A stretch of DNA of 64,000 nucleotides. It comes from Rhynchospora pubera (taxonomy: Eukaryota > Streptophyta > Magnoliopsida > Poales > Cyperaceae). The notes beneath the pieces are model-generated. The model was not told the DNA's origin and made no database searches. It saw only the letters and a program-made list of their open reading frames with translations. A program made the position numbers and the translations under genes. The DNA lies in contig CM051460.1 of assembly GCA_028095005.1 (NCBI GenBank), positions 74,727,676 through 74,791,675 on the forward strand, in the 5' to 3' direction. This document shows positions 21,923 to 33,735 of the stretch, one piece after another (the first letter of the stretch is position 1; every line of letters begins with the position of its first letter).

Positions 21923-22323
21923 GAGTTTAGTTATGGTGAGATGCATCACAAAATTCCTTTCGTGAGATGCGATCAAAACTCATGAATCTAGTTCAAAATG
22001 ATCGATCCAAACCGTGCAATATGATCTCGCTATTGAAATCTTCTTGCCGACCAAATTTTACATTTTTTCAGAATTTTTAAGTATTTTTTTCGAATTTTTA
22101 AAAATAACAGTTTTTGAACGGTACATAACTAATTAGATTAACGATTTTTTAAAATTTCAAAAAAATACTTAAAAATTTTGAAAAAATGTAAAATTTAGTC
22201 TGCATGGAGATTTCAATAGAGAGATCATATTAGATGGTTTGGATCGGTCATTTTGAACCAGATTCATGAGTTTTGATCGCATCTCACGAAAGATTTTTTG
22301 TGATGCATCTCACCATAGCTAAA

Positions 22324-22326
<3 letters not shown>
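21923..22326. mobile_element. (TA)n-associated hairpin MITE C
   Basis: Arms start GAGTTTAGTTATGGTGAGAT and end CACCATAGCTAAACTC. The core is shared with A, D and E. It lies between TA repeats, the right one being about 60 bp of uninterrupted TA. Confidence 0.8.

Positions 22327-22418
<92 letters not shown>
22327..22418. repeat. (TA)n followed by (GA)n microsatellite
   Basis: About 60 bp of TA pass into about 30 bp of GA, lying between hairpin MITEs C and D. Confidence 0.95.
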
Positions 22419-22421
<3 letters not shown>

Positions 22422-22815
22422 TTGCTATGGTGAGTTGCAACTCACCAAAGCGTCCGTGAGTCGCGCTCAAATTTTCGAAATTTAGTTCAAAATGACCAAT
22501 TCAAACCGTCTAATACGAGCTCCCTATTAAAATCTCCATGCAGACCAAATTTTATATATTTTTTTAAATTTTTAAGTATTTATTTCGGATTTTTAAAAAC
22601 TGCTGTTTTTGAACGGTTCAGAACTAATTAGATTAATGATTTTCTAAAATTTCAAAAAAATACTTAAAAATTTCGAAAAAATATAAAATTTGGTCTGCAT
22701 GGAGATTTCAATAGAGAGATCGTATTAGACGGTTTGGATCGATCATTTTGAACTAAATTTCAAAAATTTGAACGTGACTCACGACGCTTTGGTGAGTTGC
22801 AACTCACCATAGCAA

Positions 22816-22818
<3 letters not shown>
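22419..22818. mobile_element. (TA)n-associated hairpin MITE D
   Basis: Arms start GGTTTGCTATGGTGAGTTGC and end in the inverse around GCAACTCACCATAGCAAAAC. The core is shared with the other copies, and (TA)n follows at 22819-22858. Confidence 0.8.
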
Positions 22819-22859
<41 letters not shown>

Positions 22860-23303
22860 CTCTTGTATATTTATTAGTGCATAACCTTCGGCTCTTATAC
22901 TAATATTGTTACTTATATCCAGATATTTGATCCGTTATTTTTCAATCATTTCTTTGTTGTTGTCATATGATCAATAGTGTCATTGTTTTTATTATTATTA
23001 TTATTGCCAGAGTTAATATAATCATCATATTCTTTTATTTATATCGAGATCAACTCAAATACAGAAAATCTAGCTGAAAATCGAATCAATCAAAAGGTCA
23101 GAAAACAGAAACTAGAAAGTAATCTCAAAAATAGAATATATTTATTTAATTTGGGATCAGATGGAGTCTGAGAGTATGCCGTGTATGTTATTTTATATTT
23201 TTGTCAGACTATATCGTCAGATCCCGAAATCTGAAGCCCAACTAATTCTTTGGTAAATTAACTACAGGAATTATGAGTACCATGGAAAATATACCATTCC
23301 AGT
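22860..23303. other. Intergenic sequence
   Basis: AT-rich with a short (ATT)n run at about 22990-23005. No gene or clear repeat boundary. Confidence 0.4.
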
Positions 23304-23501
23304 CATCGTTAAATACAAAGTGAACATATACAGCAAATAAGGTGAACATATAGACAACCTAATATTAAATTTATAAACAAATAAGTGTTGTCATCACTTG
23401 TTCAGAAGTTCACATGCATATTCAACTAATTTTCATTGAACTTATTTGTTTGTATGTGTTCACTTTGTTTGATGTATATGTTCACTTTATATTTAGCGAT
23501 G
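23304..23501. mobile_element. Hairpin MITE, GTGAACATATA family copy 1
   Basis: The left arm CATCGTTAAATACAAAGTGA is inverse to the right arm TTCACTTTATATTTAGCGATG. Internal GTGAACATAT words repeat in both orientations. A second copy is at 61537-61755. Confidence 0.75.
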
Positions 23502-23646
23502 ACAGGGATGACAAAACTACAGATGACAGTAATCAATTTCTAATTAACTATGAGTTCAACCTTTCATTTTTATTAACCCCCAATTTTAATTTTAAATCAC
23601 AACCCAATGATCTAATTTAATTTCAGAATTCAGATCCGTCGTTAAC

Positions 23647-23925
23647 TAGGCCTGAAAACGGCGACCGTTTCGACCGTCTTTTCGTTTCGTTTCGTCTAAA
23701 ACGAAACAAAACGGTTAAAGATTTTGGTTGTGTTTTAAAAACGAAACGGTTAACGTAAGTATGAAATGGTTTCGTCCATGTGTATTTTCGTGGTATTTTC
23801 GTGATTTTGATCGTTTCGTTCAAAACGAAACGATTAACGCAAATGATAATTAGTTTCTTGTCCAAAACGCAACGATCAACGCAACGGTCCAGTTGCGTGA
23901 TCGTTTTACACGTTATGCACCTCTA
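23647..23925. mobile_element. hAT-like MITE, TAGGCCTG family copy 1 (279 bp)
   Basis: A perfect 8-bp duplication TCGTTAAC lies at 23639-23646 and 23926-23933. It starts TAGGCCTGAAAACGGC and is filled with AAAACGAAACGGTTAA-type words. A copy of exactly the same length is at 59260-59538. Confidence 0.85.
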
Positions 23926-24229
23926 TCGTTAACAAAGCCAACGTTTATTCAAGCCCATTCAAATTTTCAAAAGCCCATAGCAAAGTGAAGTCCAACGGAA
24001 ATTATCAAACAGCCCACAACGAATGCCATATCAGAAAACGGGTCCGGACAAAAATGGTTTTTGGATTTCGAAATTTAGATCCAAACCCAATAATACAGAA
24101 CCTCATCCAATTTGTAAGCAGATCCGACCCGCAATCAGTATCTTTTTCACGTCAGCCCTCAGATCAAATTAATTCTCATAACCTTTGCAAGTCAGACTCT
24201 AATACCAGAAAATATCCTCTCGAACGGAA

Positions 24230-25141
24230 CTATGTTGCACGGATGCGGGTGTCATATTGGATTCGATGCGGGTGCGAGAATTCGATATTTTTCAAAAAAA
24301 TTAGGATACAGCACTATACATAAAATAAAAAATATTATATTTTGTAATTAAAAAGATTGATTTATTTTTTTTATTAATATGATGTTATTAACATTATATT
24401 ATAATCTTTTAATTTATATTGAGAAATTTAACAATATGTACTAACAATATGATGTTCTTAATTTTCTAGTACATCAATTAAGCCTAATAATATATAGAAG
24501 CTAGTGGGCTTAGTAGACATTAATTATCATATATTGTACGTACTTGCATCATTTTTGAAATCATATATAGTACTATATATTGTACTTTAGTATTTGTACA
24601 TCAATTAATTAATTAAGCTCTCTAAAATTAGAGAACCTGATCTCATCTCTATTTCTAATTGGATCTGTATTTAGGGAGCCATCTTCAACCATGTCAAAAT
24701 AGCCAGGCTCAATTGTCCGGTTTTGAAGTTAGCTTTTAGTCCCACAAGGAGAATGGATCTATATATAGGTGCCATTTGGATCGCTTAGGAATTTGGGGAA
24801 TTTTAGGGAAGTTGCAATTTCTAGGAATAAATTTATTGGGAAGTGTGTAATTTTGTGAAGAGTTTGGATCGTTTATAATAAATTTATGGTAGGAAGATGA
24901 AATTCTCCAAATTCCTTGGGGAATCCAAACAACTCCATAGAGAATATATATAGCGAGTTATGCCGCAGAGCAGCAAAAATTGTTGAATCACACATGCTTT
25001 ATCCGATGCGGCGCTCATGCGTCTAGACACGCGTATCCATAGTCAAAACTGGTTCAGATACTTGGATACGCCATGTGGCGCATCCAGTGCGAATCGCACA
25101 CGCGTCGCACGCGAATCCGAGTCCGTATCTAGGTAACATAG
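24230..25141. mobile_element. hAT-like element, CTATGTT family (912 bp, with nested MITE)
   Basis: The 8-bp duplication GAACGGAA lies at 24222-24229 and 25142-25149. The ends are CTATGTTGCACGG and, inverted, CTATGTTACCTAG. Subterminal GATGCGGGTGC / GCACGCGAATCC words oppose each other. A Harbinger-like MITE sits inside at 24768-24936. Confidence 0.8.
24768..24936. mobile_element. Harbinger/Tourist-like MITE, copy 2 (169 bp)
   Basis: The sequence matches copy 1 throughout (GCCATTTGGATCGCTTAGGA, TAATAAATTTATGGTAGGAA). A 3-bp duplication ATA flanks it. It is nested in the hAT-like element. Confidence 0.75.
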
Positions 25142-25149
25142 GAACGGAA

Positions 25150-27112
25150 TGGTTCATGTATATATTTACATATGGGTCCCTGATACTAAAACTCTTTACA
25201 AATCAGTACTTGAAACTCAATGTACACATTAGACCTATACTAGACAACATCCCCACGGACCAAAGACTCGTGCAATACGAGTGCTAACTCTGTTACATGT
25301 GTTACAACTTACAACCAATACCAATTATTATCATTTATTAACAGAAGCGTTGAAGGCTTGAAGCTAATAAATCAACATTTTTTTTCCATAACATTTATAT
25401 TGCTGAAAAGTAAGGAAATCAAATCATACTAGCACTAATACTAAACATCTATCATGCTAAATTTAAGTTAGCTACTTGGCACATAGCTACAAGAAAACTG
25501 TGTGAGCCAACTCGCACCAATTTTATACAAATAAAGACCGGTTTCATTCTACCCCCATTTTTTTTCCCTTAATTCAATTAAAACATATTTCACGTTTTCA
25601 TTAACAGTAACACATGAATTTACACAGAGAGCCCAATTTAATGACAAGGAATGTTATCACAAATCCAAAGCAATCCATTACCATAGCAAACATTGTTCGA
25701 TAGCATTCAAGTCTCAAGGTTATAGTACCAATTTAACACAACACCAATTAACCCAACATTATGTATGGTAAATACTCATGAACCAGCTGATATCTCAGTG
25801 TGATTTGATTTTCCCCTCAAGTCAAACACACATAATTCAACAGGCCACTACTCACTTGATTTTAAATCATGGGATTATAGTTCTCAGAATCCAATTTAAA
25901 CAAACAGAGCAACATGAACTTGGTACCAAGTTGGTACGTCTTAATTCGAGTCTCAAAATCCATTCTCTCCTTGTCATTTAACCAACAACAAAATCAATTA
26001 ACTAATTAATTACAATCTCATTTAGCAAAACCATTAACAAAATCTCCAACAGATTATTTCCCTAAGCTCCATCAGAGTATTAACAAATATACCAAAGAGA
26101 GGCAAATTAAACGAGAGGAGGAACTCGGCCACCGGCACCTTGCCTTGCCTCCACTATTGAGATGGCACTCGGTGGTAGGGTAAAGAGTGCGGCTAGGAGA
26201 TAAGCTCCATAGGCTAAGTCGGCTGAGGAGATATGGGCAGAGCAAAAGGAACCTGTCCGACTGGATTGATCCAACAAATCGGACGGTCCTTACTAATTCA
26301 AGTTCAAAACCCCATTCCAATAGTTGAGAAACTTGAGATTATTCAGAAATTAGTTAATAGTTTTTGTGGCTAGATTTTATGTACATAACATCGGTTTTCA
26401 TGATGATTTAATCAATCATGAATTCGATTATAATTCTAGCTTGATTTAACGTAATGCCGGGTCATCTCAATCATAAATTTAATTCTACGTTTTTAAATCA
26501 GATTGTTGAGAAATTTCAGGAATGAACTAATCAAAGGGTCCAAATATTTTAGGGCTTGATTTAATAAATATATAGGCTGCAGATTACAGAGTTGGTTATA
26601 TATTTTGATTCTCTAAACTTCAGATTTTATCATCCAGTAATTTATTAATTAATTTCACATATTTTATGATGATTTCCATTATTTACCGGAATTAAGATAA
26701 TAGCGAATTTCATTTTTAGTTCCTTGATAATATAATCGAATCATCCTGATTGTTATTATCGTATTTTATAACCATTTTCAGAGATTTGCAATGGATTTTT
26801 TGTATTACGAATTTTCCTTGATTGACACGATTCCAATAAATTGGCTAGTCATCGAATTGAATCTTTATACTATAGAGTTTTCTGAACGTATCTATGACGT
26901 ATGTTTCACCAACACTTAACAATCAATTTATGTTTGAAAAGAATTTATTTTAATTCATGTCATGGTTTAGATATAACTGACATTATTCAAGAATAATTTA
27001 TTTTACGTTCGGCTGTTAATTGAACACAGAAAAGTTAATTTCTTCAACCAAAATGAGCTGACGCTAAAACTAAGTCTGAGTAAAAATCACTTTTAAAAAG
27101 AAAGAGAAATGT
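25150..27112. other. Intergenic sequence without recognisable genes
   Basis: Several short open frames exist but none shows a known domain, splice structure or codon pattern I can support. No inverted repeats or target duplications were recognised by eye. Confidence 0.4.
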
Positions 27113-27475
27113 TAGAGTATAATATATAGGACGAATGAGATCTATACAATACGATCGTTCTCATGTTTCACATTTCGAATAATCGATCTCCATATTGAAA
27201 ATTTATGAAAAATCAAATTTTATATATTTTTTAATTTTTTTTTAACTATTTATTCAGTTTTTTTAGAAAATTCATGATATAAACATTATAGACCCTCCAA
27301 TATCAATGATTTTGAAAAATACCCAAAAAAAATGAAAAAAATATAAATTTTATTTCATATGAGTTTTCAATATGGAGAACGAATTGAGCGGTTTAAATCG
27401 GTCGATCGAAATTTGAAATATGAGAACGATGTATTGGACAGACCTCATGTCTCATATATTATTAGACTCTAGAAT
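27113..27475. mobile_element. Diverged hairpin MITE related to the (TA)n family
   Basis: The left arm AGAGTATAATATATAGGACG is inverse to the right arm around CATATATTATTAGACTCT. Inner arms (CGATCTCCATATTGAAAATT against TTTTCAATATGGAGAACG) match the shared core of the family. The centre falls at about 27290. Confidence 0.65.
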
Positions 27476-27671
27476 TTTTCGAAAAGAAAATTATGTAAGG
27501 TATAATAAAATATAATTTACTAAAATTTACCAACATAAAACAATATAGAGTTTAGGAAAAAAATTATAAATCAACATAAATATACTAATATGATATCATG
27601 AGTTTTCCACATGACATCATAGAATTTTCACAATAAACCATGACAGATGGTACAGCTTCCCGTCCAGCATC

Positions 27672-28664
27672 GCTCTTGCCAGGACGGATCCAGACAAATT
27701 TTAAGCATGGGCACCATAGCAAAATTATTAAGTCAATGATGCTATAATAATATAATTAATATATAAATATAAATATAATAAATCAATTATATATATAAAT
27801 ATATTATTTTCTCAAACATAATCAATAATGGGACTATTAAAATCCAGTAGAAGAAATTTTTAATAAATAACATAATATATTAAATCTAATAAATAAATAG
27901 TGAAATTTTATTATTGGATAACATATTAAAATATTACTAGTAAATAGAACATAGAAAAATAAAATTGAATAATTCTTTGACTTTTAGATTGTATGATAAT
28001 ATACCAGATTTTGAGATACTAAAGAATATCTCCAACTATCTATATAATCAATCTTAATCACATTAGTTTTTTTTCAAAAAAAAAAAAAGAAAACTCAGTA
28101 AGACACTATATATAAAAAAATTACTATGATATATTTATAAATAGATTTAGCTACAGAAATCATAGTATAAAGTTTGATTCTATCTTTTTTTCGAAAAAAA
28201 AAAATCAGCAAGACACTATATAAAAAATATTTACTATGGTATATTTATATCTAGATCTAGCTGTAGAAATCATAGTATAAAGTTTAATTCTACGAACAAA
28301 ATGATACAACACAAAATACTTACATAATAAGAACAATAGATGTTAAAAATACTAAAAAAATAACTTTCCAACTTGTGTAGGTTCAAGAAAATAATTTTGA
28401 TAGTTGTCCGATATATTTCATATTGTTTATAGAAGCTACAAAGTCATGATTAAAAAATTACAAATCATCTCAGAATGTCTCGCCTTTATGAGGCACAAGA
28501 GTGAAGGACAAAATTAAAAGCATAGGCACTTTTGCTAAATTTAGCATGGGCACTTTTATTTTTATGTTCTAATAAATGAATAGCGAAACTAACATATGGT
28601 AATTAATTTAAATAAAACAAGGGTAGACAAGTGCCACCCCTTGCCCCTTAATAGCTCCGTCCAT
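27672..28664. repeat. Possible non-autonomous transposon with internal tandem repeat
   Basis: GGACGGATCCAGACAA near the left is opposed by GCTCCGTCC at the right. Words such as GCATGGGCACC and AGTGCCACCCC lie inside each end. An internal direct duplication (about 28095-28184 and 28204-28294, period about 109 bp) contains AGACACTATAT and AAATCATAGTATAAAGTTT. No target duplication was found, so the limits are uncertain. Confidence 0.4.
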
Positions 28665-29330
28665 GGCTGTTGCAGCCCTCAACATTGGTAAGAGCACTCC
28701 CTTGAAGACTTCCTTCCATCCCAAACAAAGCAGACTAAAAGAAAATAACAGAGAAACATACAAAAGACTAACGGCGAGAGCAATTTATAACCAAGCGAAT
28801 TGTGAAGAAACAAACACAAACTTTAAATTTAACCACCAACGTCCTTTCATCTCATTGACTACAACACAGCACAATATAAAGAGGCAGCAATAAGACTTAT
28901 TTATGGACAGGTAAGTCGCATCCAACGACAGGCAACTCAAAATCGACAGGAATGAAAGCTTTAAGAGCATATATAAACCAACCATTATTACATTCATTAA
29001 TGCGCAATTGAGACGAGTCACGCAACTCAACAACGACAGGCATAAAAGCTTTAAGAGTATGAAAAGAAAGATAACTACAATATTTATTTCAATGTTTTGA
29101 AAGTCAGAAAACTGATCAAATATAAAATATGAGGGATGGTCGTGTCTTCTCCGCGACAACAAGGTCAGCTAGTTTTGTTCAAATTAGGAGAATAAAATGT
29201 AAGAGCCATAGGATAATCAATTTGAATATGACAATTGACAAATGGTCGAGATTCCTCATGTGAAATTTATTCTAATTTTCTTGAGCTGCTATCCCAATTT
29301 CATTTACAACCTTCATATATCAAATTTAAG
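28665..29330. other. Intergenic sequence ending in the duplicated UGT upstream region
   Basis: From about 29195 the sequence matches the UGT-3 upstream region (AGCCATAGGATAATCA, AATTTCATTTACAACCTTCA). The remainder shows no gene. Confidence 0.45.
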
Positions 29331-30369
29331 TACAACTAGGGACTCTGTCCGTCGTGGCAAAGCCGCGACCTCTCAAAATTGTAGTTTACTGTATAATTAA
29401 TTTTGTTGTACCAAAAATTATATTAAGTAAAAAAAAATAATGATTCTATTTCGTGGTCCAAGCTACAATTTTGAGTGATGTATATTAATTATACTTCCAA
29501 TTGGCCCAAGCTACAGCAAGCCAAACCTAGATCCACAATTATCGCCTGTGTGCTAATACCCTCGATGCATTTCTCCAGCACTGAACATGTGGATGATGTA
29601 CACATGTCACTGTCTCTTTTATTCCTATTAGTTCCAGCCATCATCAATTAAAATACATCATATACCAGCAAGGCATCCATGAACTCATTTTAGTTTAGTT
29701 CTTTGTCAGTATACTGTTACCCAATTGGATTTGAGTTTTAAAATGACTATCTTAGTAGCAAACACATCTGAAGGGAATAGAGGCAATTCAATTTATACTT
29801 AAATATATATATATATATATAGCCAAGTCAAAAATATTTAAGCACTGGGTAAAAAGGGATCAATTCAAAGCAAAAGATAAAACATATACGATCATATTGA
29901 AGAGACATGGTTGAAGTAAAAAAAAAAAAAAAAAAAAAAACATTTGGTTGCTTAATATTGAATTGCTTTCTTTCATTTGTTGTGGCTATTTTTGGATTTT
30001 ATAATTTGTCAACTAAATTGGTACTATTTTCTATTTTCAAGGCTTAGCAGAGATAAGTTCTGCTTTATTTAGATGTTTAGATTCAAACCGTGCTTTGTAC
30101 CACGTGTTATTTTTTTCACACAACTATCATCAACGAAACTTTACTGCCTCATACAAAAGAAAATCAGGATTACCTCTAGATGCATCTCTTGGATGTCTCA
30201 AAAATCTTGAACAGTAGCAATAAAAGCAGTTGAATAATTCAGCGATCCAAAATAACATCTTCCTCTAGATTGCGACTGAACTTAGTTGTAGTTGTGAACT
30301 CTGATTACTCTCTAACTTATTCAATAGGAATTAATTTTTGTTACGTACATCTCCAACTCTACAATTCAA

Positions 30370-30520
30370 AGATAATACATCAGTAACTCAAATTACTATT
30401 ATACTATTATATCTATATCTAAATACATCGGTAATTCAAAGATAATACTATCTAAATACATCAGTAACTCAAATTACTATTATACTATTATATCTATATC
30501 TACATACATCGGTTTTGACT
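30370..30520. repeat. Tandem duplication, period 81 bp
   Basis: CATCAGTAACTCAAATTACT through CTATATCTA(A/C)ATACATCGG occurs at 30378 and 30459 with few differences. Confidence 0.85.
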
Positions 30521-30912
30521 TACATTTGCCTGCTCGCATGTAATATTTATATCAAAAACTATAACAAAATGAAGAATTAAGAAGAAAAAGAAATATATAT
30601 ATTGTAACAATTTTGTTCTGTCAAGATGAGGAGGCAACGAAGGAAATAATGTACATCATATATAAGCCATTCTAGAGTAAGTTGCATATTGCATAAAATA
30701 GTAATACCTTAATTAGGCCAACAGTTGTAGATTTCGACTTTAAACTCAGCATCTCCACTGTAGGTTCTGTAATAGATAATTTAAATCTAATGAACATATT
30801 TATGAACATCATAAATTCATTACCAGAATTGAAAATTTAAAATCACAATTTCTCTCAAGATTAATCTCTTTCATGAAATTTTATTTGTGAACGCACGCAT
30901 GCACACAACCAA

Positions 30913-31131
30913 TTAGAAGAAAATCCTTAAATGAGGTGCTTTATCCTCAAGAACAGGCACGATCTCCCAGCGGCACGGCTCCAGCTCATCGGAAACAGGA
31001 CAGTGCCCAGCTAAGGTGACTCGAACACTGTTAAATAGGTAGGACGAATCGCCGTTTTTCCCTGTCGCCTTGCTTAGCATCTTTGCCTCTTCGAAATGGA
31101 TCGGTGGGAATAGTATAAAGAGAGCACACAA
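30913..31131 (-). other. Unidentified coding-like fragment
   Basis: An open minus-strand frame of 72 codons has balanced base composition unlike its AT-rich surroundings. It reads through segments such as FNSVRVTLAGHCPVSDELEP and CRWEIVPVLEDKAPHLRIFF. I do not recognise the family. No start context, splice partners or neighbouring exons were found, so it may be a gene fragment carried in the sequence inserted upstream of UGT-4. Confidence 0.3.
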
Positions 31132-31363
31132 AGTAACCGATCAGCATTTACTTAGTTGGACCAAAGACACAATAAATACAGAAAGCCAAATTACAACACA
31201 CTAATACATTTAGAGAGGTGCACCTGGTCCACCGTCTATACAATCCTAGCAGCACCATCTCCTGATATCACATCCAGCCGCACAAACCAAACCAACGCTC
31301 CAGATAATTCCCTTGAAATTCAGAAACGGTACTGTTCATAAGGAGGAATTGAGGTGTTCCAGC

Positions 31364-31424
<61 letters not shown>
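31364..31424. repeat. (AT)n microsatellite upstream of UGT-4
   Basis: About 60 bp of uninterrupted AT end 67 bp before the UGT-4 ATG, likely within or next to the core promoter or 5' UTR. Confidence 0.95.
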
Positions 31425-31430
<6 letters not shown>

Positions 31431-31490
31431 TATAAAGCCTCCACCCAATCAATCTTGTTCTAGAAACTAGAATTAAAACCTTCAGCAGTC

Positions 31491-33299
31491 ATGAATGGTT
31501 TCACTCATAGTTCTCAATCAAAGAAACCACACTTTGTGTTGGTCCCGCTCATGGCACAAGGTCACACCATACCCATGATAGACCTGGCTCACCTCCTTGC
31601 TAGCCATGGTGCACTCGTCACATTCGTCACAACCCCTCTAAATGCTCTGCGCATTGAATCTGTCATACAGCATGCCAAAGAGTCACAGCTCCCAATCAAG
31701 TTCCTCCCTTTGCCCTTCAACTATGCCGAGGCCGGTTTACCTGAAGGATCCGAAAACTTGGACACACTTCATCACGGTTTACAAGAATTTGCTACCTTCA
31801 TGGAAATATGCTTCTCGAACAAGGATCCTCTTATTTCAAATCTCAGGGAGCATGAGATACCGCCGAGTTGTGTAATATCTGATTTGACTCAGCCATGGAC
31901 AGGTGAAGTGGCGAGGGAATTTGGGATACCAAGACTTGGTTTCCTAGGCTTCTCAGCGTTCGCAACTCTTTGCAGGTACAACTTAATTAGTGAATCTTTT
32001 TTTTTTATTTGGACATTGTGAATTAATCAGTTCAAGGCCAAAAGCCAATGCTTCAAAGTTCAAAATCAAAATGCAATACAGTGAAATAGCAAACACAATC
32101 GTTCTATTTCCATTCAGAAAATTTCGAATGAAAAATCCATTTAGCTATATAGTATAATAGTATTTCGTTATTTTGATTTATTATTACCAGTATGCTGCAA
32201 CAAAGTGTACATACCATGGTTTCCTTAATGACTGCCCCCAACATTTACGATCTAGTAATTCTCTGTCACTGTTGTTTCCTCACACGTTAGCTTTTGCAAT
32301 AACAGGGATATATCAATCCTCCATAAAATATATGATAATATCACTGATGAAAATGAACCTGTACCGATTCCTGGGTTTCCACATCCATTACAGATACCAA
32401 AGACTAAGTCATTTCTGAGCTTCTATGCACCTGGGTTTGAAAAGATTCGTGAAAAGATCGCTGATGAAAATTCAAAATCTGAGGGAATAATAGTTAATAC
32501 CTTTCTAGAGATGGAATCTCTCTACATTGATTCCTACGAGAAGCTTACAGGAAAGAAGGCATGGGCAGTTGGGCCAACGTGTTTATACATCAGAGATTTG
32601 AAACAAATGAATTCTAGGGGTAACAAAGCATCCATAGATGAAGAAAGGTGCCTAAAATGGCTTGATTCAATGGAAAAAGGGTCCGTTCTGTTTGTCAATT
32701 TCGGTAGTCTTGCTAATATTGTTCCTTTACAAGTTATGGAGATAGGATTAGGGTTAGAGACCTCAAGAAAACCCTTCATATGGGTGCTAAAAGCAGGGGA
32801 CAAAATGGCAGAGATCGAGCAATGGCTGATAGAAGAGAAATTTGAAGACAGAGTAAAAGATAGGGGTCTCATTATAAAAGGGTGGGCTCCACAATTTATG
32901 ATCCTATCTCACAAAGCTGTTGGTGGCTTTTTGACACATTGCGGATGGAACTCAATTATAGAAAGCATATGTAATGGTGTGCCTATGTTGACCTGGCCTC
33001 ATTTTGGACATCAATTTCAAAATGAGATCCTGGTAGCAGATGTTTTGAAAGTAGGTATAAAAATTGGTGTTGAAAGGTCTGTCGTTTGGGGAAGTGAGAA
33101 GAGCGATGAGGTTATGGTTAAGAGAGACCATATGGAGAGAAAGGTATTAGAGTTGATAGATGAAGGGAAAGAAGGAATGGAGAGAAGAATTAGAGCTAGA
33201 GAACTCGGGGACAAGGCAAAGAAGGCCATGGAAGAAGGGGGTTCTTCTTACAAGAATATTGAGTTGCTTATTCAAGTATTACAAGAAAAAGCACAGTAA
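31491..33299 (+). CDS. UGT-4: UGT73-like UDP-glycosyltransferase with altered PSPG box
   Basis: Exon 1 is 31491-31975 (485 nt, TGCAG|GTACAA) and exon 2 is 32306-33299 (acceptor AATAACAG, stop TAA). Together they encode 492 residues in one continuous frame. His25 lies in QGHTIPM and the putative partner Asp in CVISDLTQPW. The PSPG box runs about 355-398, from WAPQFMILSHK through HCGWNS to TWPHFGHQ. The second-last residue, Asp in the other three copies and Asp or Glu in nearly all plant UGTs, is His here (codon CAT instead of GAT). That acidic residue contacts the sugar hydroxyls in known structures, so activity or sugar choice may be changed. The gene is tail-to-tail with the intact epimerase, 436 bp away. 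Its promoter is separated from the duplicated upstream region by about 2.1 kb of unrelated DNA ending in (AT)n. The frame is intact, but function is uncertain. Confidence 0.9.
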
Positions 33300-33735
33300 T
33301 TGATTTTGATTAATATATTGATAGCTGTAAACAAGGTTTTACTGGATCAATCGCAGCATTCAATCATGTGTTTTCAACTTTAAATTAGATTTTGGGATTC
33401 ATGTAGCTCTTGCACTGTGTTGTAAATTAAATTACAGACGTTAGAAGAATGTTGTACTGAAAGTACGCTCTATTAGAAGATTGCATAGCAAAACTGGGTC
33501 CATTGCAACTGAACTGAAACACTGAATTACAGTAACAAAGTAATAAATTTGAGAATGTCAATATAAAACAAATTTAATAGAAGCAATGGATCCGGGAAAA
33601 AAAAGTTACAAAACAACAATTCAAACCATTATTTAGATTATTCATATTAAAATAGTCGTTTAGTTGCACAACAGACATCAACGGGCCAACTTCTATTCAT
33701 CTAGATTTCCTAACTTTCTACTCGGAAAGGCATAT

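Larger units (their letters stand above)
29331..31430. other. About 2.1 kb of unrelated sequence inside the UGT-4 promoter
   Basis: The UGT upstream homology stops near 29330 (CATATATCAAATTTA) and resumes near 31434 (AAGCCTCCACCCAATCAA), 57 bp before the UGT-4 ATG. In UGT-3 the corresponding words are about 15 bp apart. The intervening DNA has a poly-A run, an 81-bp tandem duplication, an unidentified coding-like fragment and a long (AT)n tract. Confidence 0.6.

Noticed and set aside
22264..22470. Open frame made of repeated Ile-Tyr and Ser-Leu
   Set aside because: It is a translation of the (TA)n and (GA)n microsatellite between two MITEs.
26072..26320. 82-codon minus-strand frame as a gene
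   Set aside because: No recognisable domain, conserved motif, splice sites or neighbouring exons; the length is expected by chance.
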